DNA of 41,133 bases from Planctomycetota bacterium (GCA_016873095.1 VGYC01000050.1:1-41133); one strand, 5' to 3'; shown: positions 32,786 to 39,349, numbered from the stretch's first letter. Notes: generated by a model not told the origin, from the letters alone. Numbers and translations are program-made.

Positions 32786-33946
32786 CTACTCGAGCATGGC
32801 ACGGGACATGGTGGGCGGCAGCGCCGGGCCGACGTACTCGAAGCCGGCCGTCAGCCGCGTGGCGGCGTGCCGCAGCCGGCCTTCGCGGCCGCGCGCCATG
32901 GCCGGAACGCGATGCATCCGCCAGTGCGGCGACCGCCATCGCGCCTGGATCATCGCCGGATGCGTCGTCGTCGATAATGCCCGATAGCCCAGCCCTCGCC
33001 ACAGCGAGGCCACGAAGTCGCTGAGCGCGTTACCGATGCCGACTCCCTGATAATCCGGCAACGTCACCGTGCGATGCTCGCGCCGCCCCTTCGGCCCGGT
33101 GCCCACGAACGGCAGCCACGCGGAGAAGGCAACGGCCCGGTTTACGTTTCGCGCTCGCGCCCCCTCGTCATCGACAGGATCGACAGGATCCGCCGAACGC
33201 GAAACGCAAGCCCAGCTCGCCAGGAAGCACACCGCTCCCGGCGCCAGGGCGTGGCTCAGATAGTGATGCGGTGCGAACAGCGGCCACGCCGATGCCTGGC
33301 AGCGAACGATGTCGAGGCTGATGGGCGGCCTTCGCCGAAGCCGCCTCCGGGCAAAATGGTTCTCCGCCGGACGATACACCCAGTCCGGCTGCAACCAGTC
33401 TTCCACGTCTTCATGGCAGGTGACGGCGACGAACTGCAAGCCGCGTTGCCGCACGGTCCGCGCCACTGCCGCGCTACCCACCCGCGCCACCGTGCGGTCG
33501 ACGACGCTGGTGTATTCGTCGAAGACGACGGGCTGTCCCGGCCCCGCCGTGGCCAGCGCCAGCGCGAGCGCCACGCGAAACTGCTGGCCGGTCGACAGCA
33601 CGGCGAACGGCCGCAACCACGCCGGCGGCGCTGAGAATCCAACCGCCGACAGCAACGCGACGATGTCCTTGATCGACATCGCCGCCGGAAACAGATCGAC
33701 AACGGCCGCATGCGGTTTCGCGCTCGCCGTGTCGCAGGCCGTCTCCCCGAACCAGCGCCGGGCAATGGTCGTCTTGCCGCACCCCGACGGCCCGACGATG
33801 AGCCCGACGTTCCACGGCGACTCCGCGAGCGGCAGATTCACCTCCCATTCGACCCGGCTGCAATTCGCGGCCGGCAGGTCGAACATGCCACGCAGCTGCT
33901 GCACGCGCGGCGTGGCCGTGATCGTTGACTCAACGGATACCTTCAT
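32786..33946 (-). CDS. ABC-type ATPase fused to GNAT-like domain
   Basis: The 386-aa protein has a Walker A motif (GPSGCGKTT, 52-60), an ABC signature-like LSTGQQFR (117-124), Walker B QPVVFDEYTS (138-147) and a switch His in VTCHED. It has no transmembrane part. From about 205 a GNAT-like acetyltransferase domain follows (AVCFLASW, RAVAFSAWLPFVG, and an acetyl-CoA-loop-like YQGVGIGNALSD, 299-310). Residues 246-269 are encoded exactly by a family B dispersed repeat and interrupt the turn between two GNAT strands. Such ATPase-acetyltransferase fusions sit next to ParB-like genes in phage-like loci; the substrate is unknown. GGAGAGAG precedes the ATG. Confidence 0.75.
   Translation of the reverse strand: MKVSVESTITATPRVQQLRGMFDLPAANCSRVEWEVNLPLAESPWNVGLIVGPSGCGKTTIARRWFGETACDTASAKPHAAVVDLFPAAMSIKDIVALLSAVGFSAPPAWLRPFAVLSTGQQFRVALALALATAGPGQPVVFDEYTSVVDRTVARVGSAAVARTVRQRGLQFVAVTCHEDVEDWLQPDWVYRPAENHFARRRLRRRPPISLDIVRCQASAWPLFAPHHYLSHALAPGAVCFLASWACVSRSADPVDPVDDEGARARNVNRAVAFSAWLPFVGTGPKGRREHRTVTLPDYQGVGIGNALSDFVASLWRGLGYRALSTTTHPAMIQARWRSPHWRMHRVPAMARGREGRLRHAATRLTAGFEYVGPALPPTMSRAMLE
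33140..33211. repeat. Family B inverted repeat inside a coding sequence
   Basis: Arms GTTTACGTTTCGCGCTCG (33140-33157) and CGAACGCGAAACGCAAGC (33194-33211) pair with few mismatches; the spacer includes TCGACAGGA twice. The whole element is 72 bp, encodes 24 residues in frame, and starts and ends on codon boundaries of the ATPase-GNAT gene. Confidence 0.9.
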
Positions 33947-33972
33947 CGCTCTCTCCGGCATGATTCCGGTGC

Positions 33973-34527
33973 TCACGCCACCTTGGCCTCGCACTTGCGG
34001 CCTTCGCCCTGGAAGCGCTCCAGCAGTGCGAGCTGCTCCGGCTCGCTGCCGCACTCGATGACGATCAGGTATCGTTCCGGCAGGCCGGGCAGGTCGTCGA
34101 GCGCTTTTCTGGTCTGCCGGCCGGCTTCTTCGATCGCTTCCCAGAGTGACTTGACGGCGGCCGAGTCCTGTGCCGCGATCGTCCGCAACTCGGCGAGCGC
34201 GTCCACGTCGTAGCCGGCCATCTGCGCCAGCGGATCGATGGCCAGCAACAGCGCCCGCGCCTCGGCGTCGCTGACGTCGAGCACCTCGACCTCGACCTCG
34301 TGCTCCGGGTCCATGTCGGCGCGTAGATGGCCGTCGATCAGCTTGAGCCGGCCATCGGGCAGCTCGTACACTAGCAAACTGCGCGCGAAGCCGATCTCGT
34401 CGTAGAGATGCGCCAGCGCTTGCCGCTGCGTGTCGGAGTGCAGCCGCGGGTTCAGCTCGTGACGGACCAGCTCGCCGGCGCGGAGGCGCACATGGCGAAC
34501 GATGCGATTGCGAAGGGGCTTGGACAC
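33973..34527 (-). CDS. ParB-like nuclease-domain protein
   Basis: The 184-aa product has a ParB/Srx-type N-terminal domain: LVRHELNPRLHSDTQRQALAHLYDEIG, LPDGRLKLIDGHLRADM with the family's DGHLR motif (65-69), and VEVLDVSDAEARALLLAIDP. The rest is helical and then EYLIVIECGSEPEQ-like beta (PERYLIVIECGSE). Such proteins in phages and mobile elements are thought to have CTPase or nuclease activity and to act on DNA or as modifying partners. It lies 26 bp before the ATPase-GNAT gene on the same strand, with AGGAGA before its ATG. Confidence 0.75.
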   Translation of the reverse strand: MSKPLRNRIVRHVRLRAGELVRHELNPRLHSDTQRQALAHLYDEIGFARSLLVYELPDGRLKLIDGHLRADMDPEHEVEVEVLDVSDAEARALLLAIDPLAQMAGYDVDALAELRTIAAQDSAAVKSLWEAIEEAGRQTRKALDDLPGLPERYLIVIECGSEPEQLALLERFQGEGRKCEAKVA

Positions 34528-34547
34528 GACGTTCTCCTATTCCGGCG

Positions 34548-34600
34548 GAGCCCGAAGCGTAAGCGAGGGACACGGCCACCCTCGCTTACGCTTCGGGCTC
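34548..34600. repeat. Family F inverted repeat (CCCGAAGCGTAAGCGAGGG)
   Basis: A perfect 22-bp inverted repeat, 34548-34569 with 34579-34600, closes a 9-nt loop. It lies between the protease stop (34617) and the Shine-Dalgarno of the ParB-like gene (about 34535). The same element when read as protein gives the SPKRKRG string often seen in spurious planctomycete ORFs. Confidence 0.9.
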
Positions 34601-34616
34601 TGACGTACTGCGTCCT

Positions 34617-35309
34617 TCACTGCGTCAGCTGCGCGCTTTGCCTGGGCAGCGGCATCGCCTCTTGCTTCGGCATGTTCTTGAAGCGCGCCAGGAACGTGAG
34701 GACGGCGGCGTGGCTGACGTAGACGCCGCGGCCGTCGGGGCCGCGCTCGTAGCCCTGGACCACGCCCAGCAGCACGCGGGCGCGAACGTCGATCAGACCG
34801 CCGCCGCTGCGGCCATGCCAGGGCTTCTCGCGCGTGAACGTCGTCCAGTCGCGCGACTCGAGAATGGTGGCAACGCGTCTGGTGACCGGCCAGCGGCCGT
34901 TGTCGTAGCCGCATGACCACACGATCGGCCCCGGCTTGTGGCCGGCCAGCGCCACCGGCATAAAGTGAAACGGCCCGTGCTCGATCTCGATCAGCGACAG
35001 GTCGAGATCGTCATCCCAGCCCAGCAGCCGGGCCGTTGCCTTCTTCCGAGCCGCGTAGACCTGCACGGGAGCGTCGATGAGCAAGGGCCGCTCGCGCTCC
35101 TCCGCGGCTGGCTCGCCCCAGCCGTCGCGGAACATGTGAGCACAGCCCAGCACCCAGCTTCGCCGCGCCTCCGTGGCGATGACCGTGCCGGAAGCGCCGT
35201 GACTCCTGATGTGCACCGTCGCCAGCGCCGGATCGTCCGCCGGCGCCAGGGCATGCAACCGCGCGGCGCAGATCGCCAGACCGATGAATACCAGCGTGAG
35301 TCGCTTCAT
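34617..35309 (-). CDS. Secreted trypsin-like serine protease
   Basis: The 230-aa product has a signal peptide (1-20) and a compact trypsin/HtrA-like domain. The triad is visible: H58 in WVLGCAHMF, D103 in WDDDLDLSLIEIE and S168 in HGRSGGGLID. GASGTVIATEARR precedes the His strand as in this family. No PDZ domain follows, so it is not a classical HtrA. A secreted protease inside a phage-like block is unusual; it could be a cargo gene or could process an exported product. The ATG follows AAGGAGA. A family B repeat lies just upstream and a family F repeat just downstream. Confidence 0.8.
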   Translation of the reverse strand: MKRLTLVFIGLAICAARLHALAPADDPALATVHIRSHGASGTVIATEARRSWVLGCAHMFRDGWGEPAAEERERPLLIDAPVQVYAARKKATARLLGWDDDLDLSLIEIEHGPFHFMPVALAGHKPGPIVWSCGYDNGRWPVTRRVATILESRDWTTFTREKPWHGRSGGGLIDVRARVLLGVVQGYERGPDGRGVYVSHAAVLTFLARFKNMPKQEAMPLPRQSAQLTQ

Positions 35310-35325
35310 GGATGTCTCCTTGCCG

Positions 35326-35390
35326 GGTTTACGTTTCGCGCTCGGTGGATCGGGTCTTCGACAGCAGCCTCCGAGCGCGAAACGTAAACC
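35326..35390. repeat. Family B inverted repeat
   Basis: A perfect 20-bp inverted repeat, 35326-35345 with 35371-35390, contains GTTTACGTTTCGCGCTCG and a 25-nt loop with GGATCGGGTC. It ends 3 bp from the upstream stop codon (35394) and starts 4 bp before the protease Shine-Dalgarno. Confidence 0.92.
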
Positions 35391-35393
35391 TGG

Positions 35394-35582
35394 TCATTGC
35401 CGGTTGCCAAAATAGTGTTCCAGCTTCAGGTCGATGTGGTGGATGTAGCGTTCCAGGCTTTCGACCTTCTTCTCGATGTCGGCAACCTTGCCGACGATGC
35501 CGCAGGCAGCCAGGATGGTCGGCAGCGCGATGGCGCCAATGAACCCCGCCAGCCAGCTCTTCTTGCTTTCTGCGTTGGACAT
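35394..35582 (-). CDS. Small membrane protein, holin-like
   Basis: The 62-aa product has one hydrophobic helix (WLAGFIGAIALPTILAACGI, about 9-28) and a C-terminal amphipathic/coiled-coil helix (KVADIEKKVESLERYIHHIDLKLEH). Size and layout resemble phage holins or small membrane regulators, but no family motif is clear. GAGGAG precedes the ATG. It lies between structural-type genes and the secreted protease. Confidence 0.55.
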   Translation of the reverse strand: MSNAESKKSWLAGFIGAIALPTILAACGIVGKVADIEKKVESLERYIHHIDLKLEHYFGNRQ

Positions 35583-35598
35583 GGGAATGCTCCTCAAG

Positions 35599-35685
35599 AA
35601 AACCAGAAACTAGAAACCAGAAACTAGAAACAAAACAGCTGAAAGGTCTGAGGCGTCTGGTTTCTGGTTTCTAGTTTCTGGTTTT
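35599..35685. repeat. AGAAACC/AGAAACT-heptamer inverted repeat
   Basis: A perfect 26-bp inverted repeat, 35599-35624 with 35660-35685, is made of tandem heptamers AGAAACT and AGAAACC. The loop is 35 nt. It begins 1 bp after the upstream stop (35687) and ends a few bases before the GAGGAG of the next gene. Confidence 0.93.
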
Positions 35686-35686
35686 G

Positions 35687-36037
35687 TCACAGGTATGTTG
35701 TCGGCCAGTTGACAGCGGCGCCGGCGATGCGTTGCAGGTAGATGCGCTTGTAGTTGCCGACGCGCTCGACCCAGATGACGATGAAACGCGTGCCGTTCTG
35801 GTCCGGGACATAGACGCTGTCCTGGGAGCCGAGCAGCGACTGGGCATCGAGGCGGCCGGCGTCGCGGACATCCGTCGCTTTGGGAACGGTGAGGATGTGC
35901 GTGAACATCAGCCCGCCGCCAAGGCCCTCGCCGCGCTCCAGACCCAGGCGAAAGGCCGGCACGAGCGTGCCCGAAGCTGTCGCCGCCGGCGCCGCCGGCG
36001 GCGCCGAGCCGGACCGATAGATGGCGATGGTGGGCAT
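35687..36037 (-). CDS. Phage-block protein, paralogue 1
   Basis: The 116-aa product has a Gly/Ala-rich middle and a C-terminal beta-strand pair, QDSVYVPDQNGTRFIVIWVE and NYKRIYLQRI. The same strand pair ends the 122-aa protein at 36150-36518, so the two are tandem paralogues that diverged strongly at the N-terminus. I recognise no named family; the position after the head-tail connector suggests a small tail or capsid component. The ATG follows GGAGAG. Confidence 0.6.
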   Translation of the reverse strand: MPTIAIYRSGSAPPAAPAATASGTLVPAFRLGLERGEGLGGGLMFTHILTVPKATDVRDAGRLDAQSLLGSQDSVYVPDQNGTRFIVIWVERVGNYKRIYLQRIAGAAVNWPTTYL

Positions 36038-36046
36038 ACACTCTCC

Positions 36047-36128
36047 GATTGCAGATTGCAGATTGCAGGTTTGAGACGGCACATTGCAGACCAGCGAGAG
36101 ACGTTCTTGCTGTCGCCAATCTGCGATC
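36047..36128. repeat. TTGCAGA-heptamer repeat
   Basis: GATTGCAGATTG (36047-36058), part of a three-unit TTGCAGA tract to 36069, faces CAATCTGCGATC (36117-36128), pairing over 11 of 12 positions. A further isolated ATTGCAGA lies between. The arms are shorter and more decayed than in the other heptamer elements. It fills the gap between the two paralogues. Confidence 0.7.
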
Positions 36129-36149
36129 CGGTCACACGTTCTCCGTCGG

Positions 36150-36518
36150 TCAGGCGACGGCCGAGCCCCAGATGCGTTGCAGGTAGACACGCTTGACGTC
36201 GGCGAGGCTGCCCCAGGAGGTGCGCTCGACCCAGACGACGAAGAAGCGCGTGCCGTTGCGATCGGGAATGTAGACGCTGTCGCCATTGCCCGGGTCGTAG
36301 TTCATGCTGGCCGGCACACCGCGATCACGCACGTCCGCGTTCAGGTCCACGATCATGAGGTGGGAGCAATGCAACGCGCCGCTGCGCTCGCGTTCCTGTC
36401 CGGCCTCGAACTGTGGAATCAGCACGCACGGCACGCCGGCCACGTCCGGGGTCAGCGGCGGCAGCCGCCCGCCGCGGTAGATGTCGCAGGTGTTGTTGGC
36501 GGTCGCGGGCAGGCTCAT
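36150..36518 (-). CDS. Phage-block protein, paralogue 2
   Basis: The 122-aa product contains LIPQFEAGQERERSGALHC and ends with GDSVYIPDRNGTRFFVVWVE and VKRVYLQRIWGSAVA, matching the C-terminus of the 116-aa neighbour. Both probably fold as small beta-rich virion-type proteins; the function is unknown. GGAG precedes the ATG, and the gene starts 27 bp after the head-tail connector stop, without a repeat in that short gap. Confidence 0.6.
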   Translation of the reverse strand: MSLPATANNTCDIYRGGRLPPLTPDVAGVPCVLIPQFEAGQERERSGALHCSHLMIVDLNADVRDRGVPASMNYDPGNGDSVYIPDRNGTRFFVVWVERTSWGSLADVKRVYLQRIWGSAVA

Positions 36519-36545
36519 GAATTCTCCATTCGTGACAAGCGCCGG

Positions 36546-37415
36546 TCACACCTCGTGGCGGCGATACGGTCGCAGCAACTCGACCACGCCCGGCGGCATG
36601 GCGCCGATGATCGAGCGCGAGGCGACGCCGGGAACCGCCTCGTGCGACAGGCCGGGATCGCGCTTCGACGCCCAGAAGCAGGCGGCGACCCACTGGGCAC
36701 ACGCTTCCTGCACGTCCTCGGGCACGTGCAGGTAGCCGGCCGTGTATTGCACGCGGTAGTTGTTCACGCCGCACGACCAGCTGCCGCTGGTCATCAGCAG
36801 CCAGCCGCGCGGATCGAAGTCGTACGAGGACAGCTCGCCGACGTGGATCGTCAGCTCCGCCCAGGCCGCGCGGGCGTTGAGGGCGCCGCGCGAGGTCACG
36901 CCGTCGCCGTAGCTCGGCGGCGACCACAGGTCGAGCGCCGGCCACAGTCCGTAGTCGCCGGCAACGCTGCCGGCCACCTCCGCCGTCCAGCCGTTGCCCA
37001 GGGCTGCAATCGCCGTCGCCAGCGCCTGCAGCGTGACATGGTTCGCGTAGGTCAGGCGACTCGAGGACACGACGCCGGACGCAACGCGCACCAGCAGCAA
37101 GCAGGTGCTCTGCACGCTGATGCGCGCCTGCTGATTGGTGGCCGTGTCCGTGTTCTTCACGCGGAGCACGGTTGCCGGATGCTGGCGCACGCTCTGCACG
37201 CTGATGAGCGGGTCATTGCGGAGAAACAGCCGCAGGGCGCCGTTGCCGCTGTGCACCTCGTCGTGATCGCGGGCGACGAATTCGCGGCGGCAATGCTTCT
37301 GGACCGCCGTCGAGATGCCGGCGATGAGCGCGTCCAGCATCTGGTTCTCCGCCGCCGTCGCGGAGAGGTTGTTCAGGTTGCGGATGGCACGCTCGCGGGT
37401 GATGAGGTCGGGCAT
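36546..37415 (-). CDS. Phage head-tail connector-like protein
   Basis: The 289-aa product has N-terminal helices (ERAIRNLNNLSATAAENQMLDALIAGISTAVQ) and the strand motif CRREFVARDHDEVHSG. It ends with YTAGYLHVPEDVQEACAQWVAACF and KRDPGLSHEAVPG. This is the pattern of gp6-like head-tail connector proteins, which form the ring joining portal and tail. An inserted domain (about 90-200) makes it longer than the simplest members. No portal or capsid gene is visible upstream, so the block looks incomplete or rearranged. AGGAGT precedes the ATG. Confidence 0.7.
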   Translation of the reverse strand: MPDLITRERAIRNLNNLSATAAENQMLDALIAGISTAVQKHCRREFVARDHDEVHSGNGALRLFLRNDPLISVQSVRQHPATVLRVKNTDTATNQQARISVQSTCLLLVRVASGVVSSSRLTYANHVTLQALATAIAALGNGWTAEVAGSVAGDYGLWPALDLWSPPSYGDGVTSRGALNARAAWAELTIHVGELSSYDFDPRGWLLMTSGSWSCGVNNYRVQYTAGYLHVPEDVQEACAQWVAACFWASKRDPGLSHEAVPGVASRSIIGAMPPGVVELLRPYRRHEV

Positions 37416-37431
37416 GACAGACTCCTGTCGG

Positions 37432-37494
37432 GTTTACGTTTCGCGTTCGCGCGACCCGATCCCTGACAGGATCGCGCGAACGCGAAACGTAAAC
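37432..37494. repeat. Family B inverted repeat
   Basis: A perfect 23-bp inverted repeat, 37432-37454 with 37472-37494, has core GTTTACGTTTCGCGTTCG and a 17-nt loop containing GACCCGATCC-like sequence shared with the copy at 35326. It ends 2 bp from the upstream stop (37497). Confidence 0.93.
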
Positions 37495-37496
37495 AA

Positions 37497-37823
37497 TCAC
37501 GCGATTTCCTGTTCCAGGATCAGCTGTCCGCGCGCCAGGCTGATCTCGTTGCCGGCGTCGTAGCGGCGCAGTTCCCAGACGTAGTCCTGCGCATCGAGTG
37601 CCTGCGTGTCGGCCTTGGCGAGAGCAACCTGGCAGACGCCGCGGCCCGCGTCGCTGATGGTGATGCCGCTGCCCACCGTCTTGGTGATGCGGATCGTCCC
37701 GCCGATCGAGTCGCGCACCTGGAAGCGCATGCTCCAGCCCGTGACCTCCTGCGGCGGCGCCATGCTGAACACCAGCGTCAAATCCTGCGACCGCACGATG
37801 CGAATGGTTTGCTCGGGGGCCAT
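37497..37823 (-). CDS. Phage-type beta-rich structural protein
   Basis: The 108-aa product is beta-rich with TIRIVRSQDLTLVFSMAPP, GWSMRFQVRDSIGGTIRITK, and AQDYVWELRRYDAGNEISLARG. This is the pattern of N-terminal baseplate-upper-protein (BppU)-like domains that decorate tails. It lies upstream of the head-tail connector gene on the same strand, with GAGGAG before the ATG. The assignment is by pattern only. Confidence 0.6.
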   Translation of the reverse strand: MAPEQTIRIVRSQDLTLVFSMAPPQEVTGWSMRFQVRDSIGGTIRITKTVGSGITISDAGRGVCQVALAKADTQALDAQDYVWELRRYDAGNEISLARGQLILEQEIA

Positions 37824-37852
37824 GATCGCTCCTCATCGACACAAACAAGCGT

Positions 37853-37911
37853 CGTTGCAGCTCGCTCGGCGGTGTCGCACGCGTAGTCGCGCGCGAAACC
37901 GCGAAGCAACG
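37853..37911. repeat. Family A inverted repeat, decayed copy
   Basis: CGGTGTCGCACGCG (37870-37883) pairs with CGCGCGCGAAACCG (37888-37901) at 12 of 14 positions, and CGTTGC/GCAACG (37853-37858 with 37906-37911) pairs outside. It lies between the stop at 37917 and the Shine-Dalgarno of the next gene. Confidence 0.75.
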
Positions 37912-37916
37912 TTCCA

Positions 37917-38435
37917 TCACCCATGTCTCTGCGACACGAGGTTGAGGCGCGGCTGGTAATCCATGTTCAGGGGCAGCGTCGCCGCGTGCTGCATCGTCAG
38001 GTGCCGGCGTTGCTCGGTGGTCATGAACAGTGCCACATGACTGTCGCAGCGTGCCGACAATGCCGGCCGGTTCACCGCGTTCATCCACAGGAGCAGCCGC
38101 CTGCCGACGACGGGCATGCCCTGGCCTTCGCGGCCGGGCCTGGTGAAGAACCAGGCGCTCCGCGCCCGGCCCGGCGGCGGCACGCGATTGACGGCGCTGA
38201 TCGAACAGGGCGGCAGCCGTTCCGGATGGGGGATGGCCTCGCGGCGCGGCGGCAAGACGCTGACCCACCCGGGCGAGCGGCGCAGACGATTGACCGACAC
38301 GACGCACCGCGGCGGGATACCCCGCTGCTGCCGGCGTGGCGGCGTCGGCCAGGCCACGACGCCGCAGGTCCGCCGAAAGCGGTTCAGCCGTTCCCTGGCC
38401 TGGGTGCGGTTGCGCTGGTGGCGGTTTTGTGGCAC
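37917..38435 (-). CDS. Arg-rich protein of the phage-like block
   Basis: The 172-aa product is strongly basic (many Arg and Pro) and not similar to anything I recognise. Reality is supported by very GC-rich third codon positions and by tight coupling: a GTG start at 38435 directly follows the stop of the 38439-38888 gene, whose last codons supply GAAGAG as Shine-Dalgarno. The basic N-terminus may bind DNA. It could be a small minor virion or adaptor protein. Confidence 0.55.
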   Translation of the reverse strand: MPQNRHQRNRTQARERLNRFRRTCGVVAWPTPPRRQQRGIPPRCVVSVNRLRRSPGWVSVLPPRREAIPHPERLPPCSISAVNRVPPPGRARSAWFFTRPGREGQGMPVVGRRLLLWMNAVNRPALSARCDSHVALFMTTEQRRHLTMQHAATLPLNMDYQPRLNLVSQRHG

Positions 38436-38438
38436 GGG

Positions 38439-38888
38439 TCACTCTTCGAGATACAGGTTGATGCTGACGGTCTGGTTCTGTGCGGCCGTCACCTGGATGC
38501 CCATCTTGTTGCCGCCCTTCAGGACGATCTCCTCGCCGGGCGGGAAATACACGACCAGGCCGGTCTGCGGGTGGACCTCCCAGATCTTGAAGACGTTGCC
38601 CAGCGTCGGCTCGGCGCTGTAGGCGATCTTGCCGGTCGTCTGGATGGTCTCGCTGTCGTCCTCGTTGTTGTTGTAAAGCGTGCCGGTCGAGCCGGTGCCG
38701 TCGCTGGTGAAGCGATAGAACTGGATCTTCGCCGGCGTGTCGGTCGGACTGGTCCCCTTGAAGAAGACCTCGATGCCCTTGATCTTGACGCGATAATTCG
38801 CGGCCGCGACCACGGTGATCGGCGTCTTGGCCGTCCCCGCCGACAGCGACACCTCGCCGGACGGATAATGAAGGTTGAGGCCTGCCAT
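38439..38888 (-). CDS. Phage tail-type structural protein
   Basis: The 149-aa product is beta-rich (ANYRVKIKGIEVFFKGTSPT, IQFYRFTSDGTGSTGTLY, KIWEVHPQTGLVVYFPPGEE, NQTVSINLYLEE). This pattern is common for small structural proteins encoded near tail genes in prophages. AGGAGC precedes the ATG. It follows the truncated gene at 38960 and is coupled to the Arg-rich gene. Confidence 0.6.
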   Translation of the reverse strand: MAGLNLHYPSGEVSLSAGTAKTPITVVAAANYRVKIKGIEVFFKGTSPTDTPAKIQFYRFTSDGTGSTGTLYNNNEDDSETIQTTGKIAYSAEPTLGNVFKIWEVHPQTGLVVYFPPGEEIVLKGGNKMGIQVTAAQNQTVSINLYLEE

Positions 38889-38907
38889 GATTGCTCCTGA
38901 TGAAGAG

Positions 38908-38954
38908 TTTTCAGTTTTCAGTGTTCAGTACCAGACCGCACACTGAAAACTGAA
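38908..38954. repeat. TTTTCAG-heptamer inverted repeat
   Basis: A perfect 14-bp stem (38910-38923 with 38941-38954) lies in a tract of TTTTCAG/TGTTCAG heptamers, with a 17-nt loop. It fills the gap between the stop at 38960 and the AGGAGC of the next gene. Confidence 0.88.
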
Positions 38955-38959
38955 CACTG

Positions 38960-39349
38960 TCATGTGATGATCTGGACCACATCCGCGAGGTCGTCGTCGC
39001 TGCCTGGGGCGAATCTCGGTTTCATGCCGAGGGCGATGACGCAGGCGGGGCCGCCGGTGCTGTTGCCGGTGATGGCGCGGCCCTTGACGTAGCGCATGCC
39101 GGCCGACAGCTCGGGCGCCTTGAGGTTGATGACGATCTGCTTGTTGTCGTTGTTGGAGGCGTGGGCCGCCAGCTGCGTCGCCGCCTTGCCGCTGATGTCC
39201 GTGTAGGTGCCGCCGGAAGTCGCCGACTCCTGCAGCTTGAAGTCGATGGTCTCGGCCGCCATGTCACCCAGGAGCAGGATGAACATGACCTCTTCCCACT
39301 TCTGCAAGTGGAGAGGGAAAAAAACCATAAAAAAACCGCCAAGGTTCAT
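38960..39349 (-). CDS. Phage structural protein, probably 5'-truncated
   Basis: The C-terminal 105 residues look like a genuine virion protein: ILLLGDMAAETIDFKLQES, SGGTYTDISGKAATQLAAH, NNDNKQIVINLKAPEL, GMRYVKGRAITGNSTGGPA, and DDDLADVVQII. The N-terminus is doubtful. From about 39310 upstream the DNA becomes T-rich and low in GC, and the frame reads an unlikely FFMVFFPLHL. The ATG at 39349 gives 129 aa; the frame stays open to 39508 in sequence that belongs to the opposite-strand gene. The likely explanation is that an insertion or deletion removed the true 5' end and any upstream capsid genes. Confidence 0.55.
   Translation of the reverse strand: MNLGGFFMVFFPLHLQKWEEVMFILLLGDMAAETIDFKLQESATSGGTYTDISGKAATQLAAHASNNDNKQIVINLKAPELSAGMRYVKGRAITGNSTGGPACVIALGMKPRFAPGSDDDLADVVQIIT

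Noticed and set aside
35599-35685. Heptamer arrays considered as CRISPR or minisatellite
   Set aside because: Units are 7 bp, few in number and arranged as inverted arms; there are no spacers or cas genes.
36084-38442. Plus-strand frame at 36084-37466 and alternative minus frame 37213-38442
   Set aside because: They overlap the connector and tail-type genes, lack family features, and read through inverted repeats.
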